A stretch of DNA of 64,000 bases from Dictyobacter vulcani. Lineage in GTDB: Bacteria > Chloroflexota > Ktedonobacteria > Ktedonobacterales > Ktedonobacteraceae. Both the position numbers and the translations under genes were made by a program. Below, piece after piece: positions 18,469-27,194 of the stretch (positions within the stretch are counted from its first letter, which is position 1; every line of letters starts with the position of its first letter). Under the pieces are notes generated by a model that was given only the letters and a program-made list of their open reading frames with translations, was not told where the DNA came from and searched no databases. Where the stretch lies: positions 1,054,001-1,118,000 of the forward strand of contig NZ_BKZW01000001.1 in the NCBI RefSeq assembly GCF_008974265.1, given 5' to 3'.

Positions 18469-18513
18469 AAAAAGGCGGGAGTCAGGGGGCTGATATGCCC
18501 CTTTTCTCCCACC
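18469..18513 (-). terminator. Terminator between rpsB and tsf
   Basis: On the minus strand GGTGGGAG pairs with CTCCCGCC and encloses a second hairpin GGGGC/GCCCC, followed by five T. The position after rpsB suggests that S2 can be expressed at a higher level than the downstream genes. Confidence 0.7.
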
Positions 18514-18534
18514 AAGCATTCTGTTGAGTTTTGA

Positions 18535-19461
18535 CTAATGAACCTCTTTAGAGACCAGTTCTGGCTCAACAGCTGGAGCTGCCTCGGCCTCTTCTTTAGG
18601 GGCTTCTGCTTTAGGAGCCTCTTCTTTAGGGGCTTCTGCCGTAGGAGCGGGGGCTGCGGGAGCCTCGGCTTCAACTGGTGCAGGAGTTTCAACTGGTGCG
18701 GCTGTCTCAGCAGGTGCAGCGAATTCAGTTGGTGCTTCGCTCTCACCTGGCTCGGCATCTTTCTGCTGAGCCTCAAGCTCGCGGCGACCCTCAACGGCTG
18801 CATCGGCAATTTTCGCACAAAGCAGGCGAACGGCACGAATGGCATCGTCATTAGCAGGGATAGGATAATCCATCTCGTCTGGATCACAGTTTGTGTCGGC
18901 CAGTGCGATGATAGGAATTTCCAGGCGACGAGCTTCCATCACAGCGGTACGCTCTTTGCGCGTATCGATGATGAAGATAGCGCTAGGCAAGCGGCGCATG
19001 TCTTTGATACCACCCAGAATACGCTCCAGGCGCAGGATCTCATCCTGCATGTGCTGGACTTCTTTTTTGGGCAGGCGCTCAAAATCGCCACGGTCACGGC
19101 GCATTTCCAGGTCACGCAGATAAGTAATACGCGATTGAATGGTTTTGAAGTTGGTCAGCATACCACCAAGCCAGCGCTGGTTCACATAGAACATTCCACA
19201 ACGCTTGGCCTCTTCAGCAACAGCCTCTTGTGCCTGCTTTTTAGTGCCGACAAAGAGTAGGGTGCCGCCATCAGCAACGAGCTGCTCAACAAACTTGTAG
19301 GCATCGTTCAGGCGAGTCACGGTCTGCTGCAAATCGATGATATGAATGCCGTTGCGGTCCATGAAAATGAACTGCTGCATCTTTGGATTCCAACGGCGGG
19401 TCTGGTGACCAAAATGGACACCGGCTTCCAACAACTGTTTCATGGAAATGATATTAGCCAA
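18535..19461 (-). CDS. rpsB: 30S ribosomal protein S2 with long Ala/Pro/Glu-rich tail
   Basis: S2 binds the 30S head-body junction and is needed for S1 binding. Residues 1 to about 230 match S2 throughout: [83 protein letters not shown]. Residues 233-308 are a low-complexity extension made almost only of A, P, E, K and T (for example [20 protein letters not shown]). This makes the protein about 70 residues longer than usual. The start is a TTG at 19459-19461 with GGGAGGT seven bases upstream. The gene has its own promoter and a leader of about 170 bases. Confidence 0.96.
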   Translation of the reverse strand: MANIISMKQLLEAGVHFGHQTRRWNPKMQQFIFMDRNGIHIIDLQQTVTRLNDAYKFVEQLVADGGTLLFVGTKKQAQEAVAEEAKRCGMFYVNQRWLGGMLTNFKTIQSRITYLRDLEMRRDRGDFERLPKKEVQHMQDEILRLERILGGIKDMRRLPSAIFIIDTRKERTAVMEARRLEIPIIALADTNCDPDEMDYPIPANDDAIRAVRLLCAKIADAAVEGRRELEAQQKDAEPGESEAPTEFAAPAETAAPVETPAPVEAEAPAAPAPTAEAPKEEAPKAEAPKEEAEAAPAVEPELVSKEVH

Positions 19462-19635
19462 AAAACGGACCTCCCTTGATCCTCCGCTCTCACATTACGG
19501 CGTCAGGGTCCCCGAAGGTGTATGTGTGTTCCAAACATCTAGAGAAGTTATGGACCCCAGGGTCAGCGCTTTCCCAGAGAGCGTGTGTACTTATGTGTTG
19601 TTTTTTCGCAGGCGATCAGTTCTCGCCTACTTCGA
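19462..19635 (-). promoter_or_regulatory. 5' leader of rpsB, possible autoregulatory structure
   Basis: The roughly 170-base untranslated leader can form a stem of GGGTCC with GGACCC around a loop of about 40 bases. S2 operons in other bacteria are autoregulated through leader RNA; whether this leader does so is an inference. Confidence 0.35.
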
Positions 19636-19641
19636 CAGTGA

Positions 19642-19670
19642 AGTATAGCACAGAGCCCTTGAGGAAGCAA
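19642..19670 (-). promoter_or_regulatory. Sigma-70-type promoter of the rpsB cluster
   Basis: On the minus strand TTGCTT (19665-19670) and TATACT (19642-19647) are separated by 17 bases. It is the only strong promoter seen upstream of the rpsB-ispG cluster. Confidence 0.75.
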
Positions 19671-19783
19671 GAAATAAAGATTGGCAGGACTCCTCAGCAC
19701 AAAAAAATTAAGGTATACTTGAAAAAGGCACAGAAGAGTTGATCAGGATGTGCCGTTGTGGCGCATAGAAGAAGAGGGTAGAA

Positions 19784-19960
19784 ATGGGAATGTGGATGAT
19801 GCGCAGAAAATCATATTATTATAAGATACATTTAATTGCTGACACGCCGCAGCTTCAGGCACCGATGTTCTTTGTTCCTCGCATGCCCAGTCCCTATCCT
19901 CCCCCCTTTCTAACCGCCTTCTTGCGCCTGGAAGGCTACCACGCAAAGTACTGCTCCTAA
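19784..19960 (+). CDS. Possible small protein of 58 residues
   Basis: An ATG with GAGGG five bases upstream opens a 58-codon frame that begins MGMWMMRRKSYYYK and ends in a Pro/Phe-rich tail (PMFFVPRMPSPYPPPFL). I do not recognise the family. It lies between the rpsB promoter and the response regulator on the plus strand. Good ribosome-binding context is the only support; it may be chance. Confidence 0.3.
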   Translation: MGMWMMRRKSYYYKIHLIADTPQLQAPMFFVPRMPSPYPPPFLTAFLRLEGYHAKYCS

Positions 19961-20092
19961 AAATAGGTGAATACCGTCCGCTTCTTGAAATCAGGCGTAT
20001 AGTGTAAAGTGAAAGTACACATTTTTAGCTAATTGGTTGTGGGGCTGTCATACCAGTTCGGGGTTGCAGAAGTAGAAAGGGATTGATGAAAG

Positions 20093-20824
20093 ATGGTACG
20101 TGTCTTAATTGTTGATGATCACTCATTAATGCGCCGCGCTGTACGTGAGGTAATTGAAAAAGAAGTAGATATGCAGGTCGTTGCGGAAGCCTGCAACGGG
20201 CAAGAGGCAGAGCTTCAGGCGATGGAGACGCAACCTGATGTTGTGCTGATGGATGTGGATATGCCGGATTGCACTGGCTTTGAAGCAACTGAACGTGTGC
20301 TGGCTTGCTCGCCAAACTCGCGCGTGGTTATTTTTACTTCAGCTCATCAGGAACAGTTACTTTTTCAGGCCATTCAAAAAGGTGCGATGGGCTATATTAC
20401 CAAAGATATTGAGCCCGATGCTTTGATTCATGCCATACGCTGTGCCGCACGTAATGATCTCTGTATACCAGGTGCCTTTGCTACTCAGGTGCTTGCTTAT
20501 TTGCGTTCCTCCTGGAAGGTGAATAGTGTCTATGGCGGGTTGATGTCATCGGCTGTCTCCTATCGTACACCACGCCGCACCATCCATATGTCTGTTGGAG
20601 GAGAAACCACCTTAACTGACGCCAGCTCAAATTTACCACGGCCGCTCACTGACCGCGAAAAACAAATCCTGGACCTGATGCGCAAGGGGCGTAAGAATAG
20701 GGAAATCGCGCTTGAACTGGCGATCGCTGAATCAACGGTACACAAACATGTACAAAACATCTTCGAGAAGCTGCATGCACGTAACCGTACTGAAGCAATC
20801 TATCTTACTACCGCTGAAGGCTAA
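20093..20824 (+). CDS. LuxR/NarL-family response regulator
   Basis: This is a two-component DNA-binding regulator of 243 residues. The receiver domain (1-120) has D8/D9, phospho-acceptor D54 in VVLMDVDMP, T82 and K104 in GYITKD, all as required for phosphorylation. The C-terminal LuxR helix-turn-helix reads LTDREKQILDLMRKGRKNREIALELAIAESTVHKHVQNIFEKL. A linker of about 50 residues joins the domains. No histidine kinase is adjacent, so it is an orphan. AAAGGGA precedes the ATG by ten bases. The target genes are unknown; the regulator and ABC genes downstream run in the same direction. Confidence 0.92.
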   Translation: MVRVLIVDDHSLMRRAVREVIEKEVDMQVVAEACNGQEAELQAMETQPDVVLMDVDMPDCTGFEATERVLACSPNSRVVIFTSAHQEQLLFQAIQKGAMGYITKDIEPDALIHAIRCAARNDLCIPGAFATQVLAYLRSSWKVNSVYGGLMSSAVSYRTPRRTIHMSVGGETTLTDASSNLPRPLTDREKQILDLMRKGRKNREIALELAIAESTVHKHVQNIFEKLHARNRTEAIYLTTAEG

Positions 20825-20900
20825 TATTCCATCCAACAAGTATGGTACAATAGCATCAAGAAACTTGAGAACAGATCAGAACCATTCACCCGGGTAAGCA

Positions 20901-21739
20901 ATGTTGCTGACCTCGCATGTGCGGTGTTCACAAACGCTTTTTACAAGCCTATTATCATACAGGATGCTATACGTGCGAGAAAAACGAACGGGGCAGCCAG
21001 GAACAAAGCCAATTTCACAACCACCTGTTACAGAAAAAACGTCGTTCCTGGCTCAGTCCGCCATTTTTCAAGAGCTCAATGCGCAGGATATCAGCGACCT
21101 TAATCAAAGCATAACTTCACTTACTTGCCAACCGGGACACCTCATCTATCGTCCCGGCGAGGCCAGTACAGCCCTCTTCTTTATTAAAACTGGTCGCATA
21201 CAACTCTATCATCTTTCAACCGATGGTAGGAAATTAATTACAATCACCCTCAGCACAGGAGCCTGTTTTGGCGAACAGGTATTGTATACCCCGCAGATCT
21301 CCACCAGTTTCGCTGAAGCCCTTACTCTTTCCTATCTCTATGTTTTGAGCAAGGCGGATATCAATCAGTTACTGGCACAGAATTCAGCCATCGCCACTGC
21401 CTTGCTGCAGTTGATAGGTCAGCGCCTGACGTATATGGAAACACAATTGGTGAGCACGACTTTTAAAAGCGTTACGACACGTCTGGCGGAGCTTTTACTC
21501 CAGTTAGCGGCCCTCCAACAGAAAAGTCGACAGAGTTAACCATTGATGGTTTGAGTCATGAAGAGCTGGCGGATCGCCTCGGTGTGTATCGTGAAACGGT
21601 GAGCACGGCTTTACGCGAACTCAAAGAAGCCCATGCCATTCAAATTGGACGTAAACATATTGTCATCCGCCAACCTGGCTTGTTACAACAACTCGCGCAA
21701 ACCGGCGGCAAGACAGGCCTACATAGACGGGAATATTGA
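20901..21739 (+). CDS. Crp/Fnr-family transcriptional regulator, frameshifted in this sequence
   Basis: The first frame (20901-21539) encodes a cyclic-nucleotide-binding-like domain ([53 protein letters not shown]) and the dimer helix. The second frame (to 21739) encodes the winged helix [22 protein letters not shown]. Read in the second frame, the bases before the HTH give [20 protein letters not shown], so one missing base near 21507-21514 (GCGGCCC) explains the break. The phosphate-binding Arg of the cAMP pocket (after FGE) is not seen, so the ligand is probably not cAMP. The N-terminal start is uncertain; several upstream residues look unconserved. The stop overlaps the ABC gene start (TGATG). 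Confidence 0.85.
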
Positions 21740-22410
21740 TGGTTATCAAAGCACAGCATGTTACCAAGATTTATCGCAGTGGTCAACTACGGGTGGAAGC
21801 ACTCCACGATCTTTCACTCACCATTGAACAGGGAGAAATGGTGGCGATTATGGGACCCAGCGGTTGCGGAAAAACAACCTTGCTCAATTGTTTGTCAGGT
21901 TTAGATACGATTGATGAGGGCGATATCTATATCCGTGGTCAGAATTTACGGGATTTAAGTGAGCGCGAACGTACTGCCTACCGCGGACAACATATGGGCT
22001 TTATCTTTCAGGATTTTAACTTGTTACCAGTACTGACTGCAGTGGAAAACGTTGAGTTACCGCTGCTGGTCTCAAAAATGTCCAGTCGCAAGGCCCGCTG
22101 GCGCGCACTGGAGATGCTGGAGGTCGTAGGACTGTCCGCACGGGCTCGCCATCGACCAGCCGAGTTATCGGGCGGTCAACGGCAACGTGTCACGATTGCA
22201 CGCGCTCTGGTCAACAATCCTGCCCTGGTCTGGGCTGATGAGCCGACTGGGAATCTGGATAGCGAAACAGCGGCTGAGGTGATGGAATTACTCTTGCGGC
22301 TCAATCGCGAGCAAAACCAAACCTTTGTCCTGGTGACGCATGCTGAAACTATTGGACAACAGGCTCACCGCATCATTACCATGCGCGATGGCAAGATTCT
22401 GCCCTCCTGA
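21739..22410 (+). CDS. ABC transporter ATP-binding protein (LolD/MacB-like)
   Basis: This 223-residue ATPase has all ABC motifs: Walker [11 protein letters not shown]-loop [10 protein letters not shown], signature [15 protein letters not shown], Walker [17 protein letters not shown], and switch His in LVTHAE. The sequence type is that of LolD/MacB ATPases, which serve FtsX-like permeases in lipoprotein, lipid or peptide export. No permease gene is next to it; the next gene (dxs) is on the other strand. The ATG overlaps the TGA of the Crp-type gene, which indicates translational coupling and probably shared control. Confidence 0.92.
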   Translation: MVIKAQHVTKIYRSGQLRVEALHDLSLTIEQGEMVAIMGPSGCGKTTLLNCLSGLDTIDEGDIYIRGQNLRDLSERERTAYRGQHMGFIFQDFNLLPVLTAVENVELPLLVSKMSSRKARWRALEMLEVVGLSARARHRPAELSGGQRQRVTIARALVNNPALVWADEPTGNLDSETAAEVMELLLRLNREQNQTFVLVTHAETIGQQAHRIITMRDGKILPS

Positions 22411-22437
22411 AACACCAGGAGAGCAGTACAGCCGCCC

Positions 22438-22460
22438 ACGATAGCTTATTTAGCTATCGT
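22438..22460. terminator. Short stem-loop between convergent ABC and dxs genes
   Basis: ACGATAGCT (22438-22446) pairs with AGCTATCGT (22452-22460) around a 5-base loop. It overlaps the end of dxs. No T-run follows, so its role as terminator is uncertain. Confidence 0.35.
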
Positions 22461-24383
22461 GCGATTTTCAGCGGTCAACTGGCTGCGCACGACATCTTTA
22501 ATGTGTGCTGAGGAGAGTCCATAGAGTTCTTTGAGGATGGTCAGAGCCCCATGTTCCACAAACTTATCGGGCAATCCAATCACGCGCACATCCACATCGT
22601 TGAGTCCATGCTCTTCCAACAACTCCAGGACAGCACTGCCAAATCCACCCGAGACAACATGATCTTCAATCGTAACCACATGTCCCGTTCCCCTGGCCAG
22701 CCGTAAAATCATTTCTTCGTCCAGTGGCTTGGCCCAGCGTGCATTCACAACGGCAACATGAATACCTTCATCCGCCAGTTCTTTGGCCGCAAGCTCGGCC
22801 TGCGCTACTGTGGCACCATAAGCCAGTAGCACTGCCTGCTGACGCTCAGCGGACTCGAGCGTGTCAGGACTGAGCAGTTCCGCTTTACCAACCTCTAGCA
22901 TCTGAAATTGCTTGCTCATTGGTACACCCAGAGCTTTGCCGCGAGGATAGCGTAAGGCAACTGGCCCATCCAGGTAGACGGCGGTATACAACATCTGGCG
23001 TAGCTCTTCTTCATCCTTAGGAGCCATAACTTTCATACCAGGAATCATCCGAGAGAAGGCAATATCAAACACACCATGTTGCGTCTGACCATCCTCACCA
23101 ACCAGGCCTGCCCGGTCCATCGCAAATACCACGTGCAGATCCTGGACCGCAATATCATGAATGATCTGATCAATGGCGCGCTGCATGAAGGTTGAATAAA
23201 TCGCCACGACTGGAGTGAGTCCACCAACTGCCATACCGCCAGCGAACGTGACCGCATGCTGTTCCGCGATACCGACATCGAAGTAGCGCTCAGGAAAACG
23301 CTGGCGCAGCTTTTTCAGTCCAGTGCCTTCTTCCATCGCAGCGGTAACACCAACCACCTTGGGATCCTGCTCGGCAATCGCTACCAGAGCATTGGCAAAA
23401 ACCTCGGTATACGAAGGTGGATCGCCCGCGTTTTTCTTGATGATACCGGTGGTATAGTCATAGGCACCAGGTCCATGCCATTTCGTGGAGTCGCCTTCAG
23501 CAACTTCCCAGCCCTTGCCTTTTTTCGTCACCATTTGCACAATGATCGGGCCGTCAACATGTTTGACATTTTCGAATACATCGAGGAGGGTTGCCATATC
23601 ATGACCATCAAAAGGACCAAAGAACTTAAAGCCGAGCTCTTCAAAAATGGCCCCGCTCTTGCTGTGCATCATAAACTGTTTAAAGCTGGTCTCAGCACGA
23701 CCAGCCGCTTCACGCGCTTTATCACCAACAACAGGTAAGCGCTCAATCGACCCTTTGGCCATATCACGCAAGCGCTGGTAACTTGGGGAAGTCTGCATAC
23801 GGCGCACATTACCCAGGTATTGTGAAATCGCACCAACATTATCAGAGATAGATTTATCATTATCATTAAGTACAATGATCAGATTTTTCTTCAGACTGCC
23901 AGCGTTATTGATTGCTTCTAATGCCATACCACCAGTTAATGAACCATCCCCAATAATTGCAATGACCTTATGACTCTCCCCCTGGAGATCCCGGGCCGCT
24001 GCCATACCCAAAGCAGCAGAGATCGATGTACTGGCATGACTCGCACCAAAGACATCAAAATTACTTTCGTCCCGACGCAGATAGCCCGAGAGACCTCCAA
24101 ACTGGCGAATAGTATGAAAACGTTCGCGACGACCGGTCAGCAACTTATGCACATACGCCTGATGGCCGATATCCCAGACGAGCATATCATTCGGTGTATC
24201 AAAAACATAGTGCAGCGCCATGGTCAATTCAACCACACCAAGATTGGGAGCCAGATGACCACCTCTCACCGACACTTTCTCGATGATCTCACGCCGAATC
24301 TCCTTCGCCAAAAGCTCCATCTGTGGAACTGACAGGGCACGTAGTTGCTCTGGGCCATTAATGGTCTCAAGAATGCTTGTCAA
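22446..24383 (-). CDS. dxs: 1-deoxy-D-xylulose-5-phosphate synthase
   Basis: Dxs condenses pyruvate and glyceraldehyde 3-phosphate to DXP with thiamine diphosphate, the first MEP-pathway step. Motifs in order: RGGHLAPNLGVVELTMALHY, WDIGHQAYVHKLLTGR, FGASHASTSISAALGMA, the TPP site GDGSLTGGMALEAINNAG, DNDKSIS, the transketolase pyrimidine domain FDVGIAEQHAVTFAGG, and DRAGLVGEDGQTQHG. The start is a TTG at 24381-24383 with GGAGG six bases upstream; a longer frame to 24458 adds unrelated residues. The length is 645 aa. It stands apart from the dxr/ispG cluster. Confidence 0.96.
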   Translation of the reverse strand: MTSILETINGPEQLRALSVPQMELLAKEIRREIIEKVSVRGGHLAPNLGVVELTMALHYVFDTPNDMLVWDIGHQAYVHKLLTGRRERFHTIRQFGGLSGYLRRDESNFDVFGASHASTSISAALGMAAARDLQGESHKVIAIIGDGSLTGGMALEAINNAGSLKKNLIIVLNDNDKSISDNVGAISQYLGNVRRMQTSPSYQRLRDMAKGSIERLPVVGDKAREAAGRAETSFKQFMMHSKSGAIFEELGFKFFGPFDGHDMATLLDVFENVKHVDGPIIVQMVTKKGKGWEVAEGDSTKWHGPGAYDYTTGIIKKNAGDPPSYTEVFANALVAIAEQDPKVVGVTAAMEEGTGLKKLRQRFPERYFDVGIAEQHAVTFAGGMAVGGLTPVVAIYSTFMQRAIDQIIHDIAVQDLHVVFAMDRAGLVGEDGQTQHGVFDIAFSRMIPGMKVMAPKDEEELRQMLYTAVYLDGPVALRYPRGKALGVPMSKQFQMLEVGKAELLSPDTLESAERQQAVLLAYGATVAQAELAAKELADEGIHVAVVNARWAKPLDEEMILRLARGTGHVVTIEDHVVSGGFGSAVLELLEEHGLNDVDVRVIGLPDKFVEHGALTILKELYGLSSAHIKDVVRSQLTAENRTIAK

Positions 24384-24654
24384 TGGTTTCCTCCAAATTA
24401 CTAGGCACTGGCTTCCCTTTGTATATCTCGGCAACAAGCGACCAGTAAATATTTTCATAGAAGCAGCTCACGCCACTATAATGAAGATGCATAAAGTTCT
24501 GATAAAGGGTCTATCATAATGGTACCTTTCACAATATTATAGATATGTTCGTAGATACTGGCAAACGTTCCAGCCCTAAAAATTCATGCACTTGAGGTCT
24601 TGACAAGCCTTAAACCAGCCTGGTAGGCTACTTTAAGGCCATAAAAGGTTGCCC

Positions 24655-24683
24655 TTGACAGCTTTCATCTTTCTTCTTATTAT
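24655..24683 (+). promoter_or_regulatory. Near-consensus sigma-70 promoter
   Basis: TTGACA (24655-24660) and TATTAT (24678-24683) are separated by 17 bases on the plus strand. The nearest downstream gene starts almost 400 bases later, so the transcript has a long leader or is a separate RNA. Confidence 0.75.
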
Positions 24684-24689
24684 GATCCA

Positions 24690-25070
24690 CATATGGTACC
24701 ACTCACAGTTTGGGGCCGACAATTCCAGACTGTATATTGTCAGCCGACAGGTAAATAGGCATTTTTCCTAAAAGGCGAGGAGAATAAGCAAGAAAGCAGT
24801 GCCATACCGTGGACACCCGATCTGAATAAAAACAGGCGTAAGTGCTCTATTCGCCTACCAGTTCATGATTCACCACTGTCACAAACACTGAAGAATCCTG
24901 ACTGGAGGAAAAATATCCGGCCAATCGACGGCCTGTGTATGCGTCTATGGTGCCTCTTACTGATAGGCACTCTCGTCTCACACAGGTCGGCTAAGAACTG
25001 AGTACGTCTTGAAAATACAAAGGAAGGTAGGAGCGGTTACTCGTTCTCATAAGGACGAAGAACTGCACAT
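24690..25070 (+). ncRNA. Candidate structured RNA or long 5' leader
   Basis: Between the promoter and the acidic-protein gene there is no good reading frame. The RNA can form several helices: GACAAT/ATTGTC near 24718-24741, AGGCG/CGCCT near 24834-24856, and a 12-bp helix with one mismatch (24927-24938 with 24980-24991) that encloses the hairpin GTGCCT/AGGCAC (24950-24955 with 24965-24970). I could not match it to RNase P RNA, tmRNA, SRP RNA or a known riboswitch. Confidence 0.35.
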
Positions 25071-25073
25071 CTT

Positions 25074-25588
25074 ATGACAAGAAAAGATAGCGAAAAAGAT
25101 TCAGAGAGACCACATTACTATTCCCAGTTCTGGCTTGATGTCGCTGCGGGACGCCGCGTGATTGGTGCCCAAAACCGGAAGATGGTGAGGGAGCAGAGAC
25201 AGAAATTCCAGAACCCGCCCCACAACGTCGGGGCCGCTTCAGCGACGCTAGCGATGGACAGGGCGACAAAATCGTTCACCCCGTTGCTGAGCCAGTACGG
25301 ACACCTCAGGATTTTATCGAGCCTGATACAGAGGAATATGAGTTGCCCTCGAATGATCAGGAGGAGCTCAGCTACCAGGATGAGAAGGTAGAAGATGCGG
25401 ACGTCCCCGATATGGATCTTGCTTCCGAGGAGGAGGAGGAAGAAGAGCTGTTCGAAGACGAAGAGGAGGAGGAGGAAGAGGATGATGACATGAATTGGGG
25501 CCGCGGCCGTAAAAAAGCCAAGCCTACACGTGCATCAAAACCTGCTCCTAAAAAACCTGGTAAACGTGACCCTCGTCGCCCTTACTAA
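25074..25588 (+). CDS. Highly acidic protein of unknown function, frameshifted in this sequence
   Basis: The frame starting at 25074 (MTRKDSEKDSERPHYYSQFWLDVAAGRRVIGA) and the frame ending at 25588 join into one protein of about 171 residues. A C-run at 25168-25170 is one base short; adding one C gives the continuous PKPEDGEGAETEIPEPAPQR. The N-terminus is mixed, the middle is acidic with nearly uninterrupted Glu/Asp (about residues 115-140), and the tail is basic (GRGRKKAKPTRASKPAPKK). Such acid-then-base layout suggests nucleic-acid or protein binding, but no family is recognised. It lies behind a strong promoter and long leader. Confidence 0.6.
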
Positions 25589-25610
25589 GCTAGTAGTCTA
25601 TCAGACATCA

Positions 25611-25758
25611 TGTGATGGGGAGGCGGGGATGCTAGCGAGCATGCCGGCGGGCGATTGATCAAGCTGGCGTAGCCCCTTTGACTGGTGCTGGGGATCGGGG
25701 CTGGCCCCGGAATCTCTCCCCCCATCCCGCCCGCGTAGCGGGGGCACAACTCATCACA
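25611..25758. repeat. GC-rich imperfect palindromic segment
   Basis: This 148-bp segment is bounded by TGTGATG (25611-25617) and its inverse CATCACA (25752-25758). It is much richer in G and C than its surroundings and holds partial inverse matches (GGCGGGGAT with ATCCCGCC). It could be a small non-autonomous element. No second copy is seen in the window. Confidence 0.35.
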
Positions 25759-25802
25759 CGAAATTAGACAAAGTACTGGTTCTGCTTCAAAAAGCAACAT
25801 AC

Positions 25803-25834
25803 AAGCGACCGCAGTGATTGCGGTCGCTTTTTGT
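25803..25834 (+). terminator. Rho-independent terminator
   Basis: An 11-bp stem (25803-25813 with 25819-25829), 5-base loop and T-run on the plus strand. It would end the transcript of the acidic-protein gene and separates it from the convergent glutamate dehydrogenase gene. Confidence 0.85.
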
Positions 25835-25866
25835 GATGAATTGTTTGCTTATCTAGATATCTTCAG

Positions 25867-27114
25867 TTACGGATATATACCACGAACCTGCGTTGCTTCA
25901 GACACCCGCGAGATGGCAAGCATGTTGGCTCCCAGGCGCATATCACAATGATAGAGATCGGCCTGATCCGCCACCGCATCGAAAGCCTTATTCATAATCA
26001 CTTCCAGACGAGCAATAATTTCCTCATTGCCCCAAAAGATGCTTTGCAGATCTTGCACCCATTCAAAGTAGCTAACAGTTACCCCGCCGGCATTGGCCAG
26101 AATATCCGGGATAACCAGCCTGCCCTTCTCGAAAAGGATCACATCGGCTTCGGGCGTGGTTGGACCATTGGCGGCTTCAGCAATAATGCGCGCCTGGATA
26201 GTGTCAGCATTATGTTCGGTAATCACTCCTTCCGTGGCGGCTGGAATCAAGATATCACAGGGAACGGTGAGCACATCCGCAATGCTAATACTTTGGCCAT
26301 CTGGATATGTTGCGACCGTCCCATAGGCCAATTTATGGCGCTGCACCGCTCCAGGGTCCAACCCTTCCTCGTTATACAGGCCACCAGAGGTATCGCTTAC
26401 GGCCACAATCTTACAACCCTCAACATGAAACAAACGCGCTGCAATACTACCAGCATTTCCGAAACCCTGAATGCTGACCCGTGCACCTTTGAGGGACATG
26501 CCTAGTCGTTGCGCGGCACGACGCGTGGTAAACAATACACCAGTTGCGGTGGCTTCATTGCGGCCTTCGCTACCACCAATCGAAAGAGGTTTTCCTGTCA
26601 CGACCGCTGGAACAGAAAAGCCTGAATGCATGGAATACGTATCCATCATCCAGGCCATAACTTGTGAGTTCGTATTCACATCGGGGGCGGGAATATCACT
26701 ATGGGGACCAATAATGATTGAGATTTCAGTCGTAAAACGACGCGTTAAGCGCTCCAGCTCGCTTGCAGTCATATTTTTAGGATCACAGATCACACCACCT
26801 TTGGCACCACCATAAGGGATCCCCACGACTGCACATTTCCAGGTCATCCACATTGCCAGAGCCTTCACCTCATCCAACGTTACGTCAGGACTGTAGCGGA
26901 TGCCTCCTTTGGCAGGGCCGCGATTCACATTATGCTGGACGCGATAGCCGGTCATGGTTTTAATTCTGCCATTATCCAGACGAACTGGAAAATTAACGAT
27001 GAGTTCACGTTTGGGCTTACGTAAGATCTCACGCATATCTTCAGATAACTCCAGTTTGTCAGCGGCCAACTCAAATTGCTGAACGGCCATGTCGTATGGG
27101 TTAAAGTCTTGCAT
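25867..27114 (-). CDS. gdhA: Glu/Leu/Phe/Val dehydrogenase, probably glutamate dehydrogenase
   Basis: The enzyme interconverts glutamate and 2-oxoglutarate plus ammonia with NAD(P). With 415 residues it is of the hexameric 50-kDa class. Motifs: GYRVQHNVNRGPAKGGIRYSPDV, the catalytic Lys in WKCAVVGIPYGGAKGGV, DIPAPDVNTN, GGSEGRNEATATGV, and the Rossmann motif VSIQGFGNAGSIAARLF. An acidic residue is not obvious at the end of the second Rossmann strand (CKIVAVSDTSGGLYN), so cofactor preference is open. GAGGAG lies five bases before the ATG. Its gene stands between convergent and unidirectional neighbours and is probably monocistronic. Confidence 0.93.
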   Translation of the reverse strand: MQDFNPYDMAVQQFELAADKLELSEDMREILRKPKRELIVNFPVRLDNGRIKTMTGYRVQHNVNRGPAKGGIRYSPDVTLDEVKALAMWMTWKCAVVGIPYGGAKGGVICDPKNMTASELERLTRRFTTEISIIIGPHSDIPAPDVNTNSQVMAWMMDTYSMHSGFSVPAVVTGKPLSIGGSEGRNEATATGVLFTTRRAAQRLGMSLKGARVSIQGFGNAGSIAARLFHVEGCKIVAVSDTSGGLYNEEGLDPGAVQRHKLAYGTVATYPDGQSISIADVLTVPCDILIPAATEGVITEHNADTIQARIIAEAANGPTTPEADVILFEKGRLVIPDILANAGGVTVSYFEWVQDLQSIFWGNEEIIARLEVIMNKAFDAVADQADLYHCDMRLGANMLAISRVSEATQVRGIYP

Positions 27115-27194
27115 GATCTCTCCTCTATCGCAAACCTCGCAATGTTTGCCTTATGTATACATCCTTGTATACCCCCGCCCCCAGACGCAGGGAA

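Noticed and set aside
19743..19946. Minus-strand open frame of 67 codons
   Set aside because: No ribosome-binding site and unlikely amino-acid composition.
24690..25070. RNase P RNA, tmRNA or SRP RNA
   Set aside because: The conserved sequences of these RNAs (for example GAGGAAAGUCC, the tmRNA T arm, GGAAGGNAGCAG) are not present.
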